A stretch of DNA of 64,000 nucleotides, taken from NCBI GenBank assembly GCA_028282885.1, contig JANQGX010000022.1, positions 1 to 64,000 on the forward strand, written 5' to 3'. Every line of letters begins with the position of its first letter. Within the stretch, counting starts at the first letter, position 1. Source of the stretch: SAR324 cluster bacterium. Lineage in GTDB: Bacteria; SAR324; XYD2-FULL-50-16. Below, piece after piece: positions 1-9,302 of the stretch. A program made the position numbers and the translations under genes. The notes under the pieces were generated by a model. The model was not told where the DNA came from and made no database searches. It worked only from the letters and a program-made list of their open reading frames with translations.

Positions 1-853
1 GTTTGTAGGCCAACGTTGCCAACATCATGCGCACTTCGGACCATTTGATGATCTTGCGTCCTCCCTGTTCTCGTTGCTGACTGTACTCGCTGGCTTCATC
101 AAACGAACTCTTCATAATACCGGCTGACATGGCAGCGGCAGCCAGGAGCATTCTATCGGACATGGTCTGAAAATACTCTCCGCCTTTTCCGTTTTCGCCC
201 AGGAGTTGACAAGGGAGGTCTGAAAACTCAAGATCCACGGCGGGACAGGCGTGCAGACCCAGGCTGAGAACGGGATTGCTTTTCCGTACATCTCCACTGT
301 TCAGATCAACCAGGACAAAAGAGTAGTCTTCATCCCCCGGTAATCTGCCGGGAAGAATGGCGTGGGTTGCCAAACCACCTAATACAACATAATCTGTGGT
401 TCCCGTAATCACCATCCGGTCATCTTTCAGCCTGATAGCAGACGGTTGCTCAATTTCACAAGGATTGTCAAAGAGAGGATAGGCTATTAATAACTCCCTT
501 GCCGACTCCGCACCATCGATTTTATCTTTGACCAAATCCAGACTACCGGCTGCGATTACCAGCTCCTGGGCCACTGAGTTGGTCAGAATAATACCTCCCA
601 TGGAAGCGTCTTCCCGGCAGACCTGGTGTAAAATGATGCAGAGAGGGGTGATATCATTACCGAATCCCCCCAACTCGTCAGGCAGCATGGTGTGAAAAAA
701 ACCGGCCTCGAAAGCCTTATCCAATGCGGAATCGAAAAAAGCTCCGTAGGGAAACTGATCATTCTCTTCCCAATCGGGCTTGAGGGCTTTTCTGGAAAAT
801 TCCCGGGCAGCTTTGTCCAGCATTTTCAGTTCTGTATTGTTGATCTCTATCAT
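1..853 (-). CDS. Acyl-CoA dehydrogenase (3' end cut by window edge)
   Basis: About 284 residues of the N-terminal and middle part are visible and the frame stays open to the window edge. The N-terminus (MIEINNTELKMLDKAAREF) and the segments AFEAGFFHTMLPDELGGFG and VCREDASMGGIIL match the helical N-domain of acyl-CoA dehydrogenases. The last visible part (FDEASEYSQQREQGGRKI) matches the conserved helix before the FAD-contacting C-domain. The family oxidises acyl-CoA to enoyl-CoA with FAD and passes electrons to ETF. The start codon overlaps the stop of the upstream dehydrogenase by one base (TGATG), so the two are translationally coupled and may form a heteromeric enzyme or act in sequence. 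The catalytic Glu region was not checked. Substrate chain length cannot be read from the sequence. Confidence 0.9.
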   Translation of the reverse strand, partial: MIEINNTELKMLDKAAREFSRKALKPDWEENDQFPYGAFFDSALDKAFEAGFFHTMLPDELGGFGNDITPLCIILHQVCREDASMGGIILTNSVAQELVIAAGSLDLVKDKIDGAESARELLIAYPLFDNPCEIEQPSAIRLKDDRMVITGTTDYVVLGGLATHAILPGRLPGDEDYSFVLVDLNSGDVRKSNPVLSLGLHACPAVDLEFSDLPCQLLGENGKGGEYFQTMSDRMLLAAAAMSAGIMKSSFDEASEYSQQREQGGRKIIKWSEVRMMLATLAYK

Positions 854-2376
854 CAGTTTTTCTCCCATTGAATCGATTCATCAAACACTTCGGCTTTGGG
901 CAGGGAATCCATGCAGACACTTCTGAAGAGAACCAGACGGTTCATCTGGTTGGTCCCTTCGTAGATTTGCAATAGTTTTGAATCCCTCAATAGCTTTTCC
1001 ACTTTTCCATTATGCCTGATACCCGCACGTCCCATAATATCCAGCGCCAACTGGCAGTTTTTGATGCCGGCATCCGAACCGGCCACCTTGGCCAGGGAGG
1101 ACCAGAGAGTGATATTGTTCATCTCCTCTTCCGTATAGTCTTCAAGCTGCATTTTTCTGAAGATCTTGGTACCCAGCTTTCCCTTCATCAGTGGGGCCAG
1201 CAGGATTTTAATCAGCCAGCCGGGAGAAGCCTTGACCATATAATACGCCGGCTTGGCTTGCAGGGCTTTGTAGAATCCGAATAGCCCGTTGGCGTAATTG
1301 GATTCCATGTAGATTAACCGGGAGGTGGCAATATTCTTGTACATCTCGGCAAAGATGGTTTGCGCCCATTCGTGGTTGATCAAAAGCGAACCGTTTACAC
1401 GGGTCTCATAAGCATATTCGAGTGCTTCATTAAAGGCATGTCGCGCAATTCCGGTACCGAAGGCACAGACTGCAGGTCTGGTGACCGAGACCACGAAATC
1501 CAGAATCTGTTGATAGGTATGGCGGGAACCCCTGGAGAGCCCGTTCATTTGCTGCGGATCGATACAGACATATTCATCGGGGATGAAACAGTCCTTGAAC
1601 ACCAACTCGGTAACCGGACAGGCTTTCTGCCCCATTTTGTTCTCTTTTTTCCCAACCGTAAAACCTTTGGTCCCGGTTTTAACCATCATGAAAACACCGC
1701 TTTCGGAAGGTCTTTCCAGGTCGGAAAAGGCGATCAGCATGTGATAGGTGGAGACGGGTCCGTTGGAGATGAAGATCTTTGTTCCGTTGACTTTGTATCC
1801 TCCTTCAACCCTCTCGGCAAAACAGGTAACTTTACCTTTGTCGAGTAGATCGGTCTCTGCGGTATCCGTCCCCGAACTCGGTTCGGTCATGGCAAATGAA
1901 ATCAGACAGGGCTTTTGCCTGCGCTCCCCCTCCACCACCTCTTTTGTTATTTTATGGATCAGGGGTATATTCCAGGAGGCGATCATGGATGAGAGTCCCA
2001 GGTAGTGTACGCCGATCAGGTTTCCGATACCGACACAACCCGAAGCGATTTCTTCAACAAAGTGGCACATGGAGGGGAAACAATAGCCCTTGCCACCGAA
2101 GAGTTTTGGCATCCACATGGTATAAAATCCCCGCCTGTTTGCCTCTTCTATAATCTCCATGGGAACATGCCCCGGCTCGGCGTGAAGCTTCTCATCCAGG
2201 GTGAGCTGATTGGGTTCGATCACCTCTTTTTTAAATTTTCTTGCGATTCCAATGACATGGCGAATCTCTTTTAAAACGCCTTTTGGCTGTTTTGAGACAG
2301 CCTGCAAACTGCACATCATGTCGTGAAAGCCGGGTTCTTTGGCGAATCCCGATTGGTTATGGGGTACTGACATCAT
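853..2376 (-). CDS. Acyl-CoA dehydrogenase
   Basis: Full-length acyl-CoA dehydrogenase of about 507 residues, longer than the usual 380-400 because of N- and C-terminal extensions. Visible family signatures are FAMTEPSSGTD (substrate/FAD loop), GYKVNGTKIFISNG and, near the C-terminus, LLQIYEGTNQMNR, whose Glu in YEGT is the position of the catalytic base in medium-chain-type enzymes. It would oxidise an acyl-CoA with FAD. I chose one of two adjacent ATGs behind a good GGAG site; a TTG lies just upstream. It is the second gene of a minus-strand group: the ferredoxin gene starts at 2764 upstream and the other acyl-CoA dehydrogenase overlaps its stop codon. The ferredoxin and nitroreductase nearby suggest a redox module for acyl-CoA metabolism, but the substrate is unknown. 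Confidence 0.92.
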   Translation of the reverse strand: MMSVPHNQSGFAKEPGFHDMMCSLQAVSKQPKGVLKEIRHVIGIARKFKKEVIEPNQLTLDEKLHAEPGHVPMEIIEEANRRGFYTMWMPKLFGGKGYCFPSMCHFVEEIASGCVGIGNLIGVHYLGLSSMIASWNIPLIHKITKEVVEGERRQKPCLISFAMTEPSSGTDTAETDLLDKGKVTCFAERVEGGYKVNGTKIFISNGPVSTYHMLIAFSDLERPSESGVFMMVKTGTKGFTVGKKENKMGQKACPVTELVFKDCFIPDEYVCIDPQQMNGLSRGSRHTYQQILDFVVSVTRPAVCAFGTGIARHAFNEALEYAYETRVNGSLLINHEWAQTIFAEMYKNIATSRLIYMESNYANGLFGFYKALQAKPAYYMVKASPGWLIKILLAPLMKGKLGTKIFRKMQLEDYTEEEMNNITLWSSLAKVAGSDAGIKNCQLALDIMGRAGIRHNGKVEKLLRDSKLLQIYEGTNQMNRLVLFRSVCMDSLPKAEVFDESIQWEKN

Positions 2377-2446
2377 CAAATCTCCTTTTTTTGATCGTGA
2401 CTGGCAGGTCAGTCCATCCGTTGTTTCCCGTTCCCAGGCCCTTAAT

Positions 2447-2764
2447 TCAGTAAATCATGCGAGGAGGCGCGGGATCTCCGGTATTCAGGGTTTTGTAGTA
2501 ACCGGTCAGACGATTCGGTTCGTGCAGTTTTACTGCACCTTCAGGGCAGATGGCTTCACAATCACCGCAATAGACACACTCATTCAATTCCGACATGACC
2601 GGGATTTTGTCCTTTTTTTGTATGGCCCTGGCCGGACAAACCCCCATGCAATAAAAGCAACCGCTACAGGCTTCCAGATCGAAAACGACGATACCCGGTA
2701 CGTTTTCAACCGGATCGTCATATTTTGGAATATGAAGCCTTTCCCTCAAACTGATCGTATCCAT
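2447..2764 (-). CDS. Two-[4Fe-4S] ferredoxin
   Basis: A 105-residue protein with two classical cluster motifs, CSGCFYCMGVCP (about residues 36-47) and CVYCGDCEAICP (about 69-80). Each has the CxxCxxCxxxCP spacing of a bacterial 2[4Fe-4S] ferredoxin. The N-terminal 30 residues and the C-terminal tail (LTGYYKTLNTGDPAPPRMIY) are extensions with no recognised function. The ATG has a good AAGGGA site about 6 bases upstream. It lies 15 bases after the nitroreductase stop and before the acyl-CoA dehydrogenases, all on the minus strand, so it probably carries electrons for one of these partners. Confidence 0.93.
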   Translation of the reverse strand: MDTISLRERLHIPKYDDPVENVPGIVVFDLEACSGCFYCMGVCPARAIQKKDKIPVMSELNECVYCGDCEAICPEGAVKLHEPNRLTGYYKTLNTGDPAPPRMIY

Positions 2765-2779
2765 GTTATTCCCTTGGTT

Positions 2780-3502
2780 CTAAAAGATTGTTTTGGACTC
2801 GTTGTCTTCATACCAATCGATGGCATGGGTTTGTCGGGGTATCATCCCGTCGGGGTCCCCTTTACACCACCCTATGCCGATGCTGCTGATGAATTTGTAT
2901 GGGTATTTGATCTTAAAGAAGTCGTTCCAGTTGTTCTTTCCTTCAAATGCCAGTTTTGCAAAACCAACCCAGCAGGTTCCCAAGCCGAGACTGTGTGCAG
3001 CCAGGACCATATTCTGACCCGCTATTCCACAGTCCAGATCGGGATTGGACACCCCGCGAACATCCTTGAAGATAAAAATCACTGTGGGTGCACCGTGGTA
3101 TAGACCGAGAGTGCCATCGGCAATCATGGAGATTGCGCCGAAAGGTGCCGGGTGCAGTTCATTGCTTTTCAATCGAATTAATAAATTGGCAATGGGTCGC
3201 AGCCAGCCGAATCCGGGTCTGCGGTAATCGATGATCTTTTTTAGCGATTTGCACTTGTCTATCACAGTATCTGTTAACTGATCGATAATTTTGCCATCCC
3301 TGACCACAACAAATTTCCAGGGCTGGTAATTCCCTGCAGACGGAGCATATCGACCGGTCTCCAGAATCCTTTTGATCATAAATTCCGGAACTTGCTCTTT
3401 TTTGTAAAGCCTCACGCTACGGCGTCGAAGTATAATCTCTTCTGTTTCGGTACGGTTGTTATTCAGCCATTCAAGCCGCTCTGTTTTGTCCATGCTTTTC
3501 AC
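2780..3502 (-). CDS. Nitroreductase family flavoprotein
   Basis: A 240-residue NAD(P)H/FMN nitroreductase-fold protein. The conserved N-terminal FMN-binding segment is RRRSVRLYKKEQV followed by ILETGRYAPSAGNYQPWKFVVV, and the C-terminal half has GIAGQNMVLAAHSLGLGTCWVG, the usual second FMN/dimer motif. Members reduce nitro or quinone compounds or act as flavin-dependent oxidoreductases; the substrate is not predictable. The start could be GTG at 3502 or ATG at 3493, and neither has a strong ribosome site. It is the first gene of the minus-strand group with the ferredoxin and two acyl-CoA dehydrogenases. Many fusions of nitroreductase with ferredoxin domains are known, so physical pairing with the next gene is plausible. 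Confidence 0.88.
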   Translation of the reverse strand: MKSMDKTERLEWLNNNRTETEEIILRRRSVRLYKKEQVPEFMIKRILETGRYAPSAGNYQPWKFVVVRDGKIIDQLTDTVIDKCKSLKKIIDYRRPGFGWLRPIANLLIRLKSNELHPAPFGAISMIADGTLGLYHGAPTVIFIFKDVRGVSNPDLDCGIAGQNMVLAAHSLGLGTCWVGFAKLAFEGKNNWNDFFKIKYPYKFISSIGIGWCKGDPDGMIPRQTHAIDWYEDNESKTIF

Positions 3503-3992
3503 CGCATTATGTCTTTGTAAAAGGGGTAAACATTAAGAAAATGAATCCGAATCCAACAATGTCAGGGGAGATATCAGCAAAATTAGTGCCAGTGGATTTT
3601 CAGATATGAGATTTGGCCGTATAAGCCTTATGAAGCGGATTCAGGAAATTGACTGTAAATCCGCTTCGAAGTCTGGCAAACTCAATCGACCATATATGGG
3701 CAGTCATGACTCTATAATTGACGGGTTGGTTCGATCAGGAAATTCATTTTTCCGTATCAATTGAATAGATGATTGATGCGGTAATGTCGATCAATAATAT
3801 TCCTTGAGTTGAGCAAAGCCCTACACTTAAAGAGAATTGCCACAAATCCGGACGGTTGACAAACCGGGCTTTTTCATAGCAAACGTTAATTACACGTTTT
3901 GGCGGTTGCAATTGAATTAATCAATCCACTGTTTTTCGCTTCTGATTTAAAAGGAGCAAAACATCTGTTCAATTTCAAAATTGAGGACTGTT
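3503..3992. other. Divergent intergenic region with inverted repeat
   Basis: About 490 bases with no convincing gene lie between the divergent nitroreductase and lipoprotein genes. The only clear structure is a perfect 10-base inverted repeat with a 16-base spacer at 3632-3667 (arms GAAGCGGATT and AATCCGCTTC). The remainder is AT-rich and probably holds promoters for both sides, but I could not assign -35/-10 boxes with confidence. Confidence 0.5.
3632..3667. repeat. Perfect 10-bp inverted repeat
   Basis: Arms 3632-3641 and 3658-3667 are exact reverse complements with a 16-base spacer. No T-run follows on either strand and both flanking genes point away, so a terminator role is unlikely. An operator or small palindromic repeat element fits better. 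Confidence 0.55.
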
Positions 3993-5609
3993 ATGAAACA
4001 TCAATCTTACCGAAATTCAATTGCGGGAATAATCCTGATACTCTTTTTACTGGCCGGGGCTGCCGGTTGTGCATCTGTTGAGAGTTTCATTGAAAAAGGC
4101 GATCTGAAGGCCGCGGAGGATTATTGTGCCGCAGAAAAAGCGGAAACGCAAAACCCATGCTATCTCAAACTGGCTGAAGGATACGCGGGCAGAGGTGATT
4201 ATGTAAAAGCAGCGGAATCATATGAAAAAGGAAACAACAAAGCCAAGGCCGCTGAAAGCTGGATGAAGGAGGCAGACAGGCGTTTGGATCGTAAGGAGTT
4301 CGATGAAGCGATAGTATATTTCAAGAAAGCGGGTAAGGAAAACGAAGGAGTTTTAACGGTTGTGAGTGTTTTGTATTCGACCAAAAACTTTACCAAAGCG
4401 TGTGGTTATCTGGTTAAGTTTGATCTTGAGGATAGATTGGCTGATTGTTATCAGCGTCAGGCGAATCACCTCATCGGCCGGGAGAAGTACCAGGAAGCCT
4501 GTGAACTCCTGGAAAGTCATTCCCTCAATGCCAGGGCCAAAGAGTGCTGGATTCAGGCAGGTGATATTACGCTGGGGAAAATCGATAATTCCGAAAGCAG
4601 TCCGTTTGCGGTTGAAAACTACCTGGAGAAGGTATTCGAATTTTACCAGAAAGGCGGTCAGTCTAAAGAGGGCCATTTGAAACTGGCGGATTACCTGACG
4701 GAGAAATTCAAGAACGATGATAACAGCCTGTTCAAGACATCTGCCTGTGAACATATAAGAAAGGCCGGTCTACCCCAAAAACACCTGAAATGTTGGGAAG
4801 AGTTGGGTGATCATTTTGCCGCCGAGTTCGACAGTAAAATCGAACATAGCTGGGCGAGTGTTTCCTATGATTATGCCGTTGACGCTTATCAAAAAGCGGG
4901 AGCGGATGAGAAGTTGGTTGATTTGAAGTATAAGAAGAAAGTTCATAATGAAGACTGGGATTTCGAAGATGTTTGCCCGCTCTATGCTAAATTCGGGAAA
5001 CCCGAAAGAGCCAGGCAGTGTTGGCTGAAGGCGGCGGAGATCTGTGTTAAAACAAAACACTATGCCTCTGCCGAGGGCTATTTCGAAAAAGCGGGAGAGG
5101 AAAAAAAGGGCAAACTGATCATTGCTGAAAAAGAGTGTGAGGATTATGACGGTTACGGATCAAGTAGTGTTTATCTTGAATTCGGGATGAAGGAAAAAGC
5201 GAAGGCATGCATGCTTCGTCAGTGTAAATATGAACTGGAGCAACACAAATGGTATAATTCGGGTGATTGTTATGCTTATGTCGGTAAGAAGTTCAAGGAG
5301 AAGAAATACGAGGAAAAATCCAAGCAAGTCTGGAAAGAATTTGCATCACATTACATCATGACAGCGTTGGCGGATTATTTCGACGTTATTGAGGAATACG
5401 GTTACAGCAACACCTTTGAAAACTATGTAAAAGCTGTTAAGCTGAGGCTTGAGAAAAAGGATGTGGGGGTTGAAGTGGCCACAGCGGGTGTGATGATAAA
5501 TAAACTCGCTGTAAAAGAGGCCAAAAACAAAAACTGGGAAAAAGTTAAGCGGCTCAATAAAATGTCCGCTTACATCAGCAAGTTTATCAAAGAGGGCAAA
5601 GCCAAGTAG
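3993..5609 (+). CDS. Repeat-rich (TPR-like) lipoprotein
   Basis: A protein of about 538 residues starting at the ATG behind a GAGG site; an in-frame TTG lies four codons upstream. Residues 1-26 form a signal peptide with a lipobox (LLAGAAGC), so it is a lipoprotein, presumably in the outer or inner membrane facing the periplasm. The mature part is a long series of helical repeats of TPR/SEL1 type (for example KLAEGYAGRGDYVKAAESYEKG, then DEAIVYFKKAG), unusually rich in cysteine. It has no catalytic motif. Such proteins are usually assembly or binding scaffolds. Its stop lies only 10 bases from the stop of the converging TPR-CHAT gene, another exported repeat protein, so the two may be functionally linked, but this is inference. 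I do not recognise a named family. Confidence 0.8.
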   Translation: MKHQSYRNSIAGIILILFLLAGAAGCASVESFIEKGDLKAAEDYCAAEKAETQNPCYLKLAEGYAGRGDYVKAAESYEKGNNKAKAAESWMKEADRRLDRKEFDEAIVYFKKAGKENEGVLTVVSVLYSTKNFTKACGYLVKFDLEDRLADCYQRQANHLIGREKYQEACELLESHSLNARAKECWIQAGDITLGKIDNSESSPFAVENYLEKVFEFYQKGGQSKEGHLKLADYLTEKFKNDDNSLFKTSACEHIRKAGLPQKHLKCWEELGDHFAAEFDSKIEHSWASVSYDYAVDAYQKAGADEKLVDLKYKKKVHNEDWDFEDVCPLYAKFGKPERARQCWLKAAEICVKTKHYASAEGYFEKAGEEKKGKLIIAEKECEDYDGYGSSSVYLEFGMKEKAKACMLRQCKYELEQHKWYNSGDCYAYVGKKFKEKKYEEKSKQVWKEFASHYIMTALADYFDVIEEYGYSNTFENYVKAVKLRLEKKDVGVEVATAGVMINKLAVKEAKNKNWEKVKRLNKMSAYISKFIKEGKAK

Positions 5610-5619
5610 AAATCTTCTC

Positions 5620-8550
5620 TTATAATCCGTAGTAGACAAATGGCGCCCAATAATAGGGCGCCTTGTACTCCTCACCAAAACTTCCGTTGATAAAGTCCCG
5701 TTTGACATCCGTTATCGCCTGCAAATAGCCGTTTCGACCTTTTGCCCGTTTATACAATTCCGACATCAGGATGGAGGTGGATTCATCATCGACCTGCCAT
5801 AAGGAGACCGAGGTAGCGTTAGCACCGGCAATTAGAAAAGACTGGGTTAAACCAACCAGACCCTCTCCCCCGTAGATACGTCCCAGACCCGTTTCACAGG
5901 CGGAAAGATTAACCAGGTCTGCCTGCAGGTTTAGTTCTGCAATCTCCTTCATATGCAGGTACCCATCTTCTTTTTTCTGTTTACGGTTGAGCTGGGAAAG
6001 CACAACGGCTGATAGTTCCGGCATTGAGGGAAGATAGAGTCCGTGGGTCGCAAAATGGACCACCTTGTATTGAGCCATTTCCCCGGAAAGGGACATTGCC
6101 TTGATCCTCTCTTCACTGACAGCTTCCCCGGTTAGAATGGTTGCATCGCTGATAAAACGGGAAATCTTCTTTACCTCCCTCAAGGTTCCGGGAAGATTGC
6201 TCCACTTGGCGTTTTTGAGAACGGCGTAAATATTGTCGACGGATCTGTTTTTAGCCGCAGCCAGACGGAATTCCTTTTCTAACAGGGTGAATTGACGATT
6301 GTTTTCAACAGACGATACAGCCAGTGCTGATTTTTCGTATATGGCTCCTCCAAAAGCGATAATAGGCTTTCTGGAGCTGTTGAAACGTCGATTTTGCAGG
6401 TAGCTCAGTACAGCCATGGAATGGGCGTATTTTATTCTGTATCGATCAACCAGGTATCTTCCCCGGGAATCGATCAGGGTTTCGAAGGGAAGTGTTGATA
6501 GTACTCCATCCGGTACAATAATGAGTTCAGTCTTCCCGGCCAGTTGATTCTCCATCGGTTTAATCAGGAGATCGTAGAGGTGCCGCCCCAGGCTGTAAAA
6601 CACCTCTTTTGAAGAGACGCCGGGCTTCCGGGTAATTTCCATCCCTCGTTCCAGCTCATAGGGCGGAATGGAAAGCAGGTAATGGTAAAAACTGATGATT
6701 GTGGCAAGGTCGGTTTGGATTTCAGATGAGACCTGTTCATCGCTGTTTCCACCTTTTCCAAGAGGGTTTGAGGACTCCCTGAATTCCCCGATGGCTCGAT
6801 GATAATCCGCGTTTACGGCTTTAATAAAAGGATCAACCGGACTTTCCTGACCAACAACGTTTGTCGATGACAAGCCGATTTGCGAGATTTTTTTCAAATT
6901 GGCATTGGCAAACATCAAAACGAGAGTGGAGTTGGGCAGTGTCGCTTGTACCTGTTTTACAGAGACCCGGGGAATGGAAGATTCATCTTTGACGAGTCTT
7001 TCAAGCAATCTTTTGGCCCGGCTTTGTTCCAGGGCCAGAAAGGAATTTTGCGGATCGCTTCGTTTCAGATGAGCTGAAATGAGAAATTGATAGGTATAAA
7101 TCTGACTGTCCAGGTAGTGAAGTCGGTTGTCGCCGGTTGCTGTTTGTCTGATTTTGTCCTTTAGCTCCACCGAAGCACGAAGATTTTCGATCGCCTTTTG
7201 ATATTCTTTTTGTTCATAGTATATCGTGCCGAGGTTGTTGAGCACCGTTGCCAGGGAATCATCGTTTTTAAGCTTGTTGTCGATTTCGAGGGCCTGTTGG
7301 TAATAGTCCAACGCATTTTGAAGGTCTCCCAGGCGATGCCGGACTGCTCCCAGGTTATTCAGTGTTGTGGAAACCAGTTCCGGAACCTTGTATTTTTGGA
7401 AGATTGCAAGAGCTTCCCTGTAAGCAGCCAATGCGTCACTGTATTGACCTTTTTGTATGTAAATATTGGCGAGACTACCGAGATCCTGTCCGATTTCTAT
7501 TTCATTGCCCAGCCGCTTCTTAATCTCCAGCGATTGATTGATATACTGTAGCGCCTGTTCGAACTTTCTCTGTTCGAGGTGAATATTGCCGATATTTCCC
7601 AGGTTGATGGCTATCCGCATTTCATTTCCCAGCTCGCGATTGATTACCAGGGCTTTATTAAAGTACTCGGTTGCCTTATCGTAAAGGCCCCAGGAGTGGT
7701 ATACGGCACCGAAATTGGTGTACATCAATCCGATGTTTTCAGGATCCTTCTTTTTCTCAAATAATGTTAGCGCCTGCTGGTAGTATTTAACGGCTTCGTC
7801 GAATTTACCTTGTGTATAATAGAGATAACCTATGTTGTTGGACCTTGATGCCACTTGGTCTTCCCGACCTTCTTCTTTGGCGATTTCCAGCGCTTTATTA
7901 AAATATTCCAGGGCCTGGTTCGCCTGTCCCAGGTCTCTCAACAATAATCCGATATTGTTATAACCGATCCCCGCATGGTTGCTATTACCCAGTTTCAAAT
8001 CAAGAGACAGGGCCTGTTGGTAGTATTCGAGAGCCTGTTTTTTTTGTCCCTGGTCATCATGGATTTCTGCGATGCTGTTCAAATGATCAGATGTCTTTTC
8101 ATCCAGGCCGAGCCCCCTGTTCAATTCAATTGCCTGATTGAAATAACGAATCGCCTCATCGAACTTCCTCCAGGATTTATAGACAACACCCAACCTGCCG
8201 AAAATGGTGGCAATGCCTTTTTCATCCTTCATCTCCCTGAGAAATTGCAGGGTTGTATTGTAATAGTGAACGGACCTTTCGTAATCCTTAAGCAGATAGT
8301 AACAATGAGCAGCATAATTCAATCCTGTTAAGATAGGTTGAAGACGTGGGCCGGAGGTTGCGATTTCCGTGGCAACAGCATTTTCAAACAAAATTGCCGC
8401 ATTCTGAATGTTCTGCTGCTGGTACTCACTTAAAGCTTGTTGAAGATACGTATCTGTCTGGCTGTGAGTCTGGGCGGACAGGATTGTCACAGATAAGGAT
8501 ATGTGCAGGATGATGATCAGGCTAATCAGCAGTTTGGGTTTTAAAGTCAT
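5620..8550 (-). CDS. Exported TPR-CHAT (caspase-like) protein
   Basis: 976 residues. The N-terminus (MTLKPKLLISLIIILHISLSV, then ILSAQ) is a signal peptide. From about residue 30 to 470 there are roughly a dozen tetratricopeptide repeats (ALEYYQQALSLDLKLGN type). The C-terminal third is a CHAT domain, the bacterial caspase-HetF-associated-with-TPR peptidase fold. The proposed His/Cys dyad is intact: His836 in HFATHG and Cys885 in SACETG, followed by GGEGLVGLTQSFLIAGA and VSLWQVDD, all typical. CHAT proteases cleave protein targets recognised through their TPRs; some act in defence or cell death. This copy is predicted to be exported, which argues against a purely cytosolic role. It is the last gene of a minus-strand group with a methyltransferase (119 bases upstream) and the WD40-ROC-SEFIR protein. 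A weak ribosome site precedes the ATG. Confidence 0.9.
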   Translation of the reverse strand: MTLKPKLLISLIIILHISLSVTILSAQTHSQTDTYLQQALSEYQQQNIQNAAILFENAVATEIATSGPRLQPILTGLNYAAHCYYLLKDYERSVHYYNTTLQFLREMKDEKGIATIFGRLGVVYKSWRKFDEAIRYFNQAIELNRGLGLDEKTSDHLNSIAEIHDDQGQKKQALEYYQQALSLDLKLGNSNHAGIGYNNIGLLLRDLGQANQALEYFNKALEIAKEEGREDQVASRSNNIGYLYYTQGKFDEAVKYYQQALTLFEKKKDPENIGLMYTNFGAVYHSWGLYDKATEYFNKALVINRELGNEMRIAINLGNIGNIHLEQRKFEQALQYINQSLEIKKRLGNEIEIGQDLGSLANIYIQKGQYSDALAAYREALAIFQKYKVPELVSTTLNNLGAVRHRLGDLQNALDYYQQALEIDNKLKNDDSLATVLNNLGTIYYEQKEYQKAIENLRASVELKDKIRQTATGDNRLHYLDSQIYTYQFLISAHLKRSDPQNSFLALEQSRAKRLLERLVKDESSIPRVSVKQVQATLPNSTLVLMFANANLKKISQIGLSSTNVVGQESPVDPFIKAVNADYHRAIGEFRESSNPLGKGGNSDEQVSSEIQTDLATIISFYHYLLSIPPYELERGMEITRKPGVSSKEVFYSLGRHLYDLLIKPMENQLAGKTELIIVPDGVLSTLPFETLIDSRGRYLVDRYRIKYAHSMAVLSYLQNRRFNSSRKPIIAFGGAIYEKSALAVSSVENNRQFTLLEKEFRLAAAKNRSVDNIYAVLKNAKWSNLPGTLREVKKISRFISDATILTGEAVSEERIKAMSLSGEMAQYKVVHFATHGLYLPSMPELSAVVLSQLNRKQKKEDGYLHMKEIAELNLQADLVNLSACETGLGRIYGGEGLVGLTQSFLIAGANATSVSLWQVDDESTSILMSELYKRAKGRNGYLQAITDVKRDFINGSFGEEYKAPYYWAPFVYYGL

Positions 8551-8669
8551 CGTTAATTATCCGGGTTTCGGAATCTGTTTTGGATTAGGATCATGACAGG
8601 GAAAGGCCTATCATTTCTTTTTCGGAAAAGGTCGAAATCGTATGCTGCAATCGACCGGGTGTTCGAAAT

Positions 8670-9302
8670 TCAGGTTTTTTGGGCCGTGATATAGATTCGT
8701 CGGGTTTCATACTCAAAATCAAAAGGATCTCTTGTCGCAGCGGAGATGATTTCAAACCCGTTCATTTCCAGCAACTCGGTTAACTCCTCCTGTTGGTGGA
8801 GATAACAGTGATATTTTACACCCTTGTCAAACCAGTTTTCCACTTCAACTTCGCCGCTTCCCTGGTGACAGGAGATAAAGAGAACTCCGCCTGGAACCAA
8901 CGTCCGATGCATTTCCCGGAAAACCTTCGGTAGCAGGTTCGGGTTGATATGAATGATTGAATAAAAAGCAACGATACCGCCCAGACTTGCGTCGGGAAGA
9001 TCCAGATCCAACATATCACCTGTTTTGAAGTCGATGGATGGATTTCGTTTTTTCGCAAGGGCGATCATGTTATCCGACAGGTCAATTCCCATCATCTTTA
9101 ACCCACAACCCTGCAGGTGTTTCGCGATATGACCCGGTCCGCAACCAAGATCGCAGACCGGTGATTGTGCGGGAACCATTTTCGCAAACTTCCGGAGTGC
9201 TTCCAAATCAAAAGGTTTCTTCCTCAACTCCTCACAGAAAGCATCCGCATACTCCGCCGCCGCCTGATTATATGAGTTCAATAATGATTCCCGGGTATCC
9301 AT
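8670..9302 (-). CDS. Class I SAM-dependent methyltransferase
   Basis: 210 residues with a Rossmann-type methyltransferase core. Motif I is VCDLGCGPGHIAKHL (about residues 49-63), the acidic ribose-contacting residue is in MMGIDLSDNMI, and later motifs are GGIVAFYSIIHI and LVPGGVLFISCHQG. It would transfer a methyl group from SAM; the substrate is unknown and the layout is that of small-molecule (Methyltransf_11/25-like) enzymes, not a DNA modification enzyme. The start lies 35 bases inside the end of the upstream WD40-ROC-SEFIR gene and has its own GGAG site 7 bases upstream, so translation is probably coupled. Confidence 0.9.
   Translation of the reverse strand: MDTRESLLNSYNQAAAEYADAFCEELRKKPFDLEALRKFAKMVPAQSPVCDLGCGPGHIAKHLQGCGLKMMGIDLSDNMIALAKKRNPSIDFKTGDMLDLDLPDASLGGIVAFYSIIHINPNLLPKVFREMHRTLVPGGVLFISCHQGSGEVEVENWFDKGVKYHCYLHQQEELTELLEMNGFEIISAATRDPFDFEYETRRIYITAQKT

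Noticed and set aside
2339..3103. Long open frame on the plus strand opposite the ferredoxin and nitroreductase
   Set aside because: It is the antisense shadow of two genes with clear family motifs and has no recognisable domain itself.
8670..9302. Methyltransferase as a restriction-modification enzyme
   Set aside because: No target-recognition region or N6/C5 DNA methyltransferase motif (DPPY or PCQ); it looks like a small-molecule methyltransferase.
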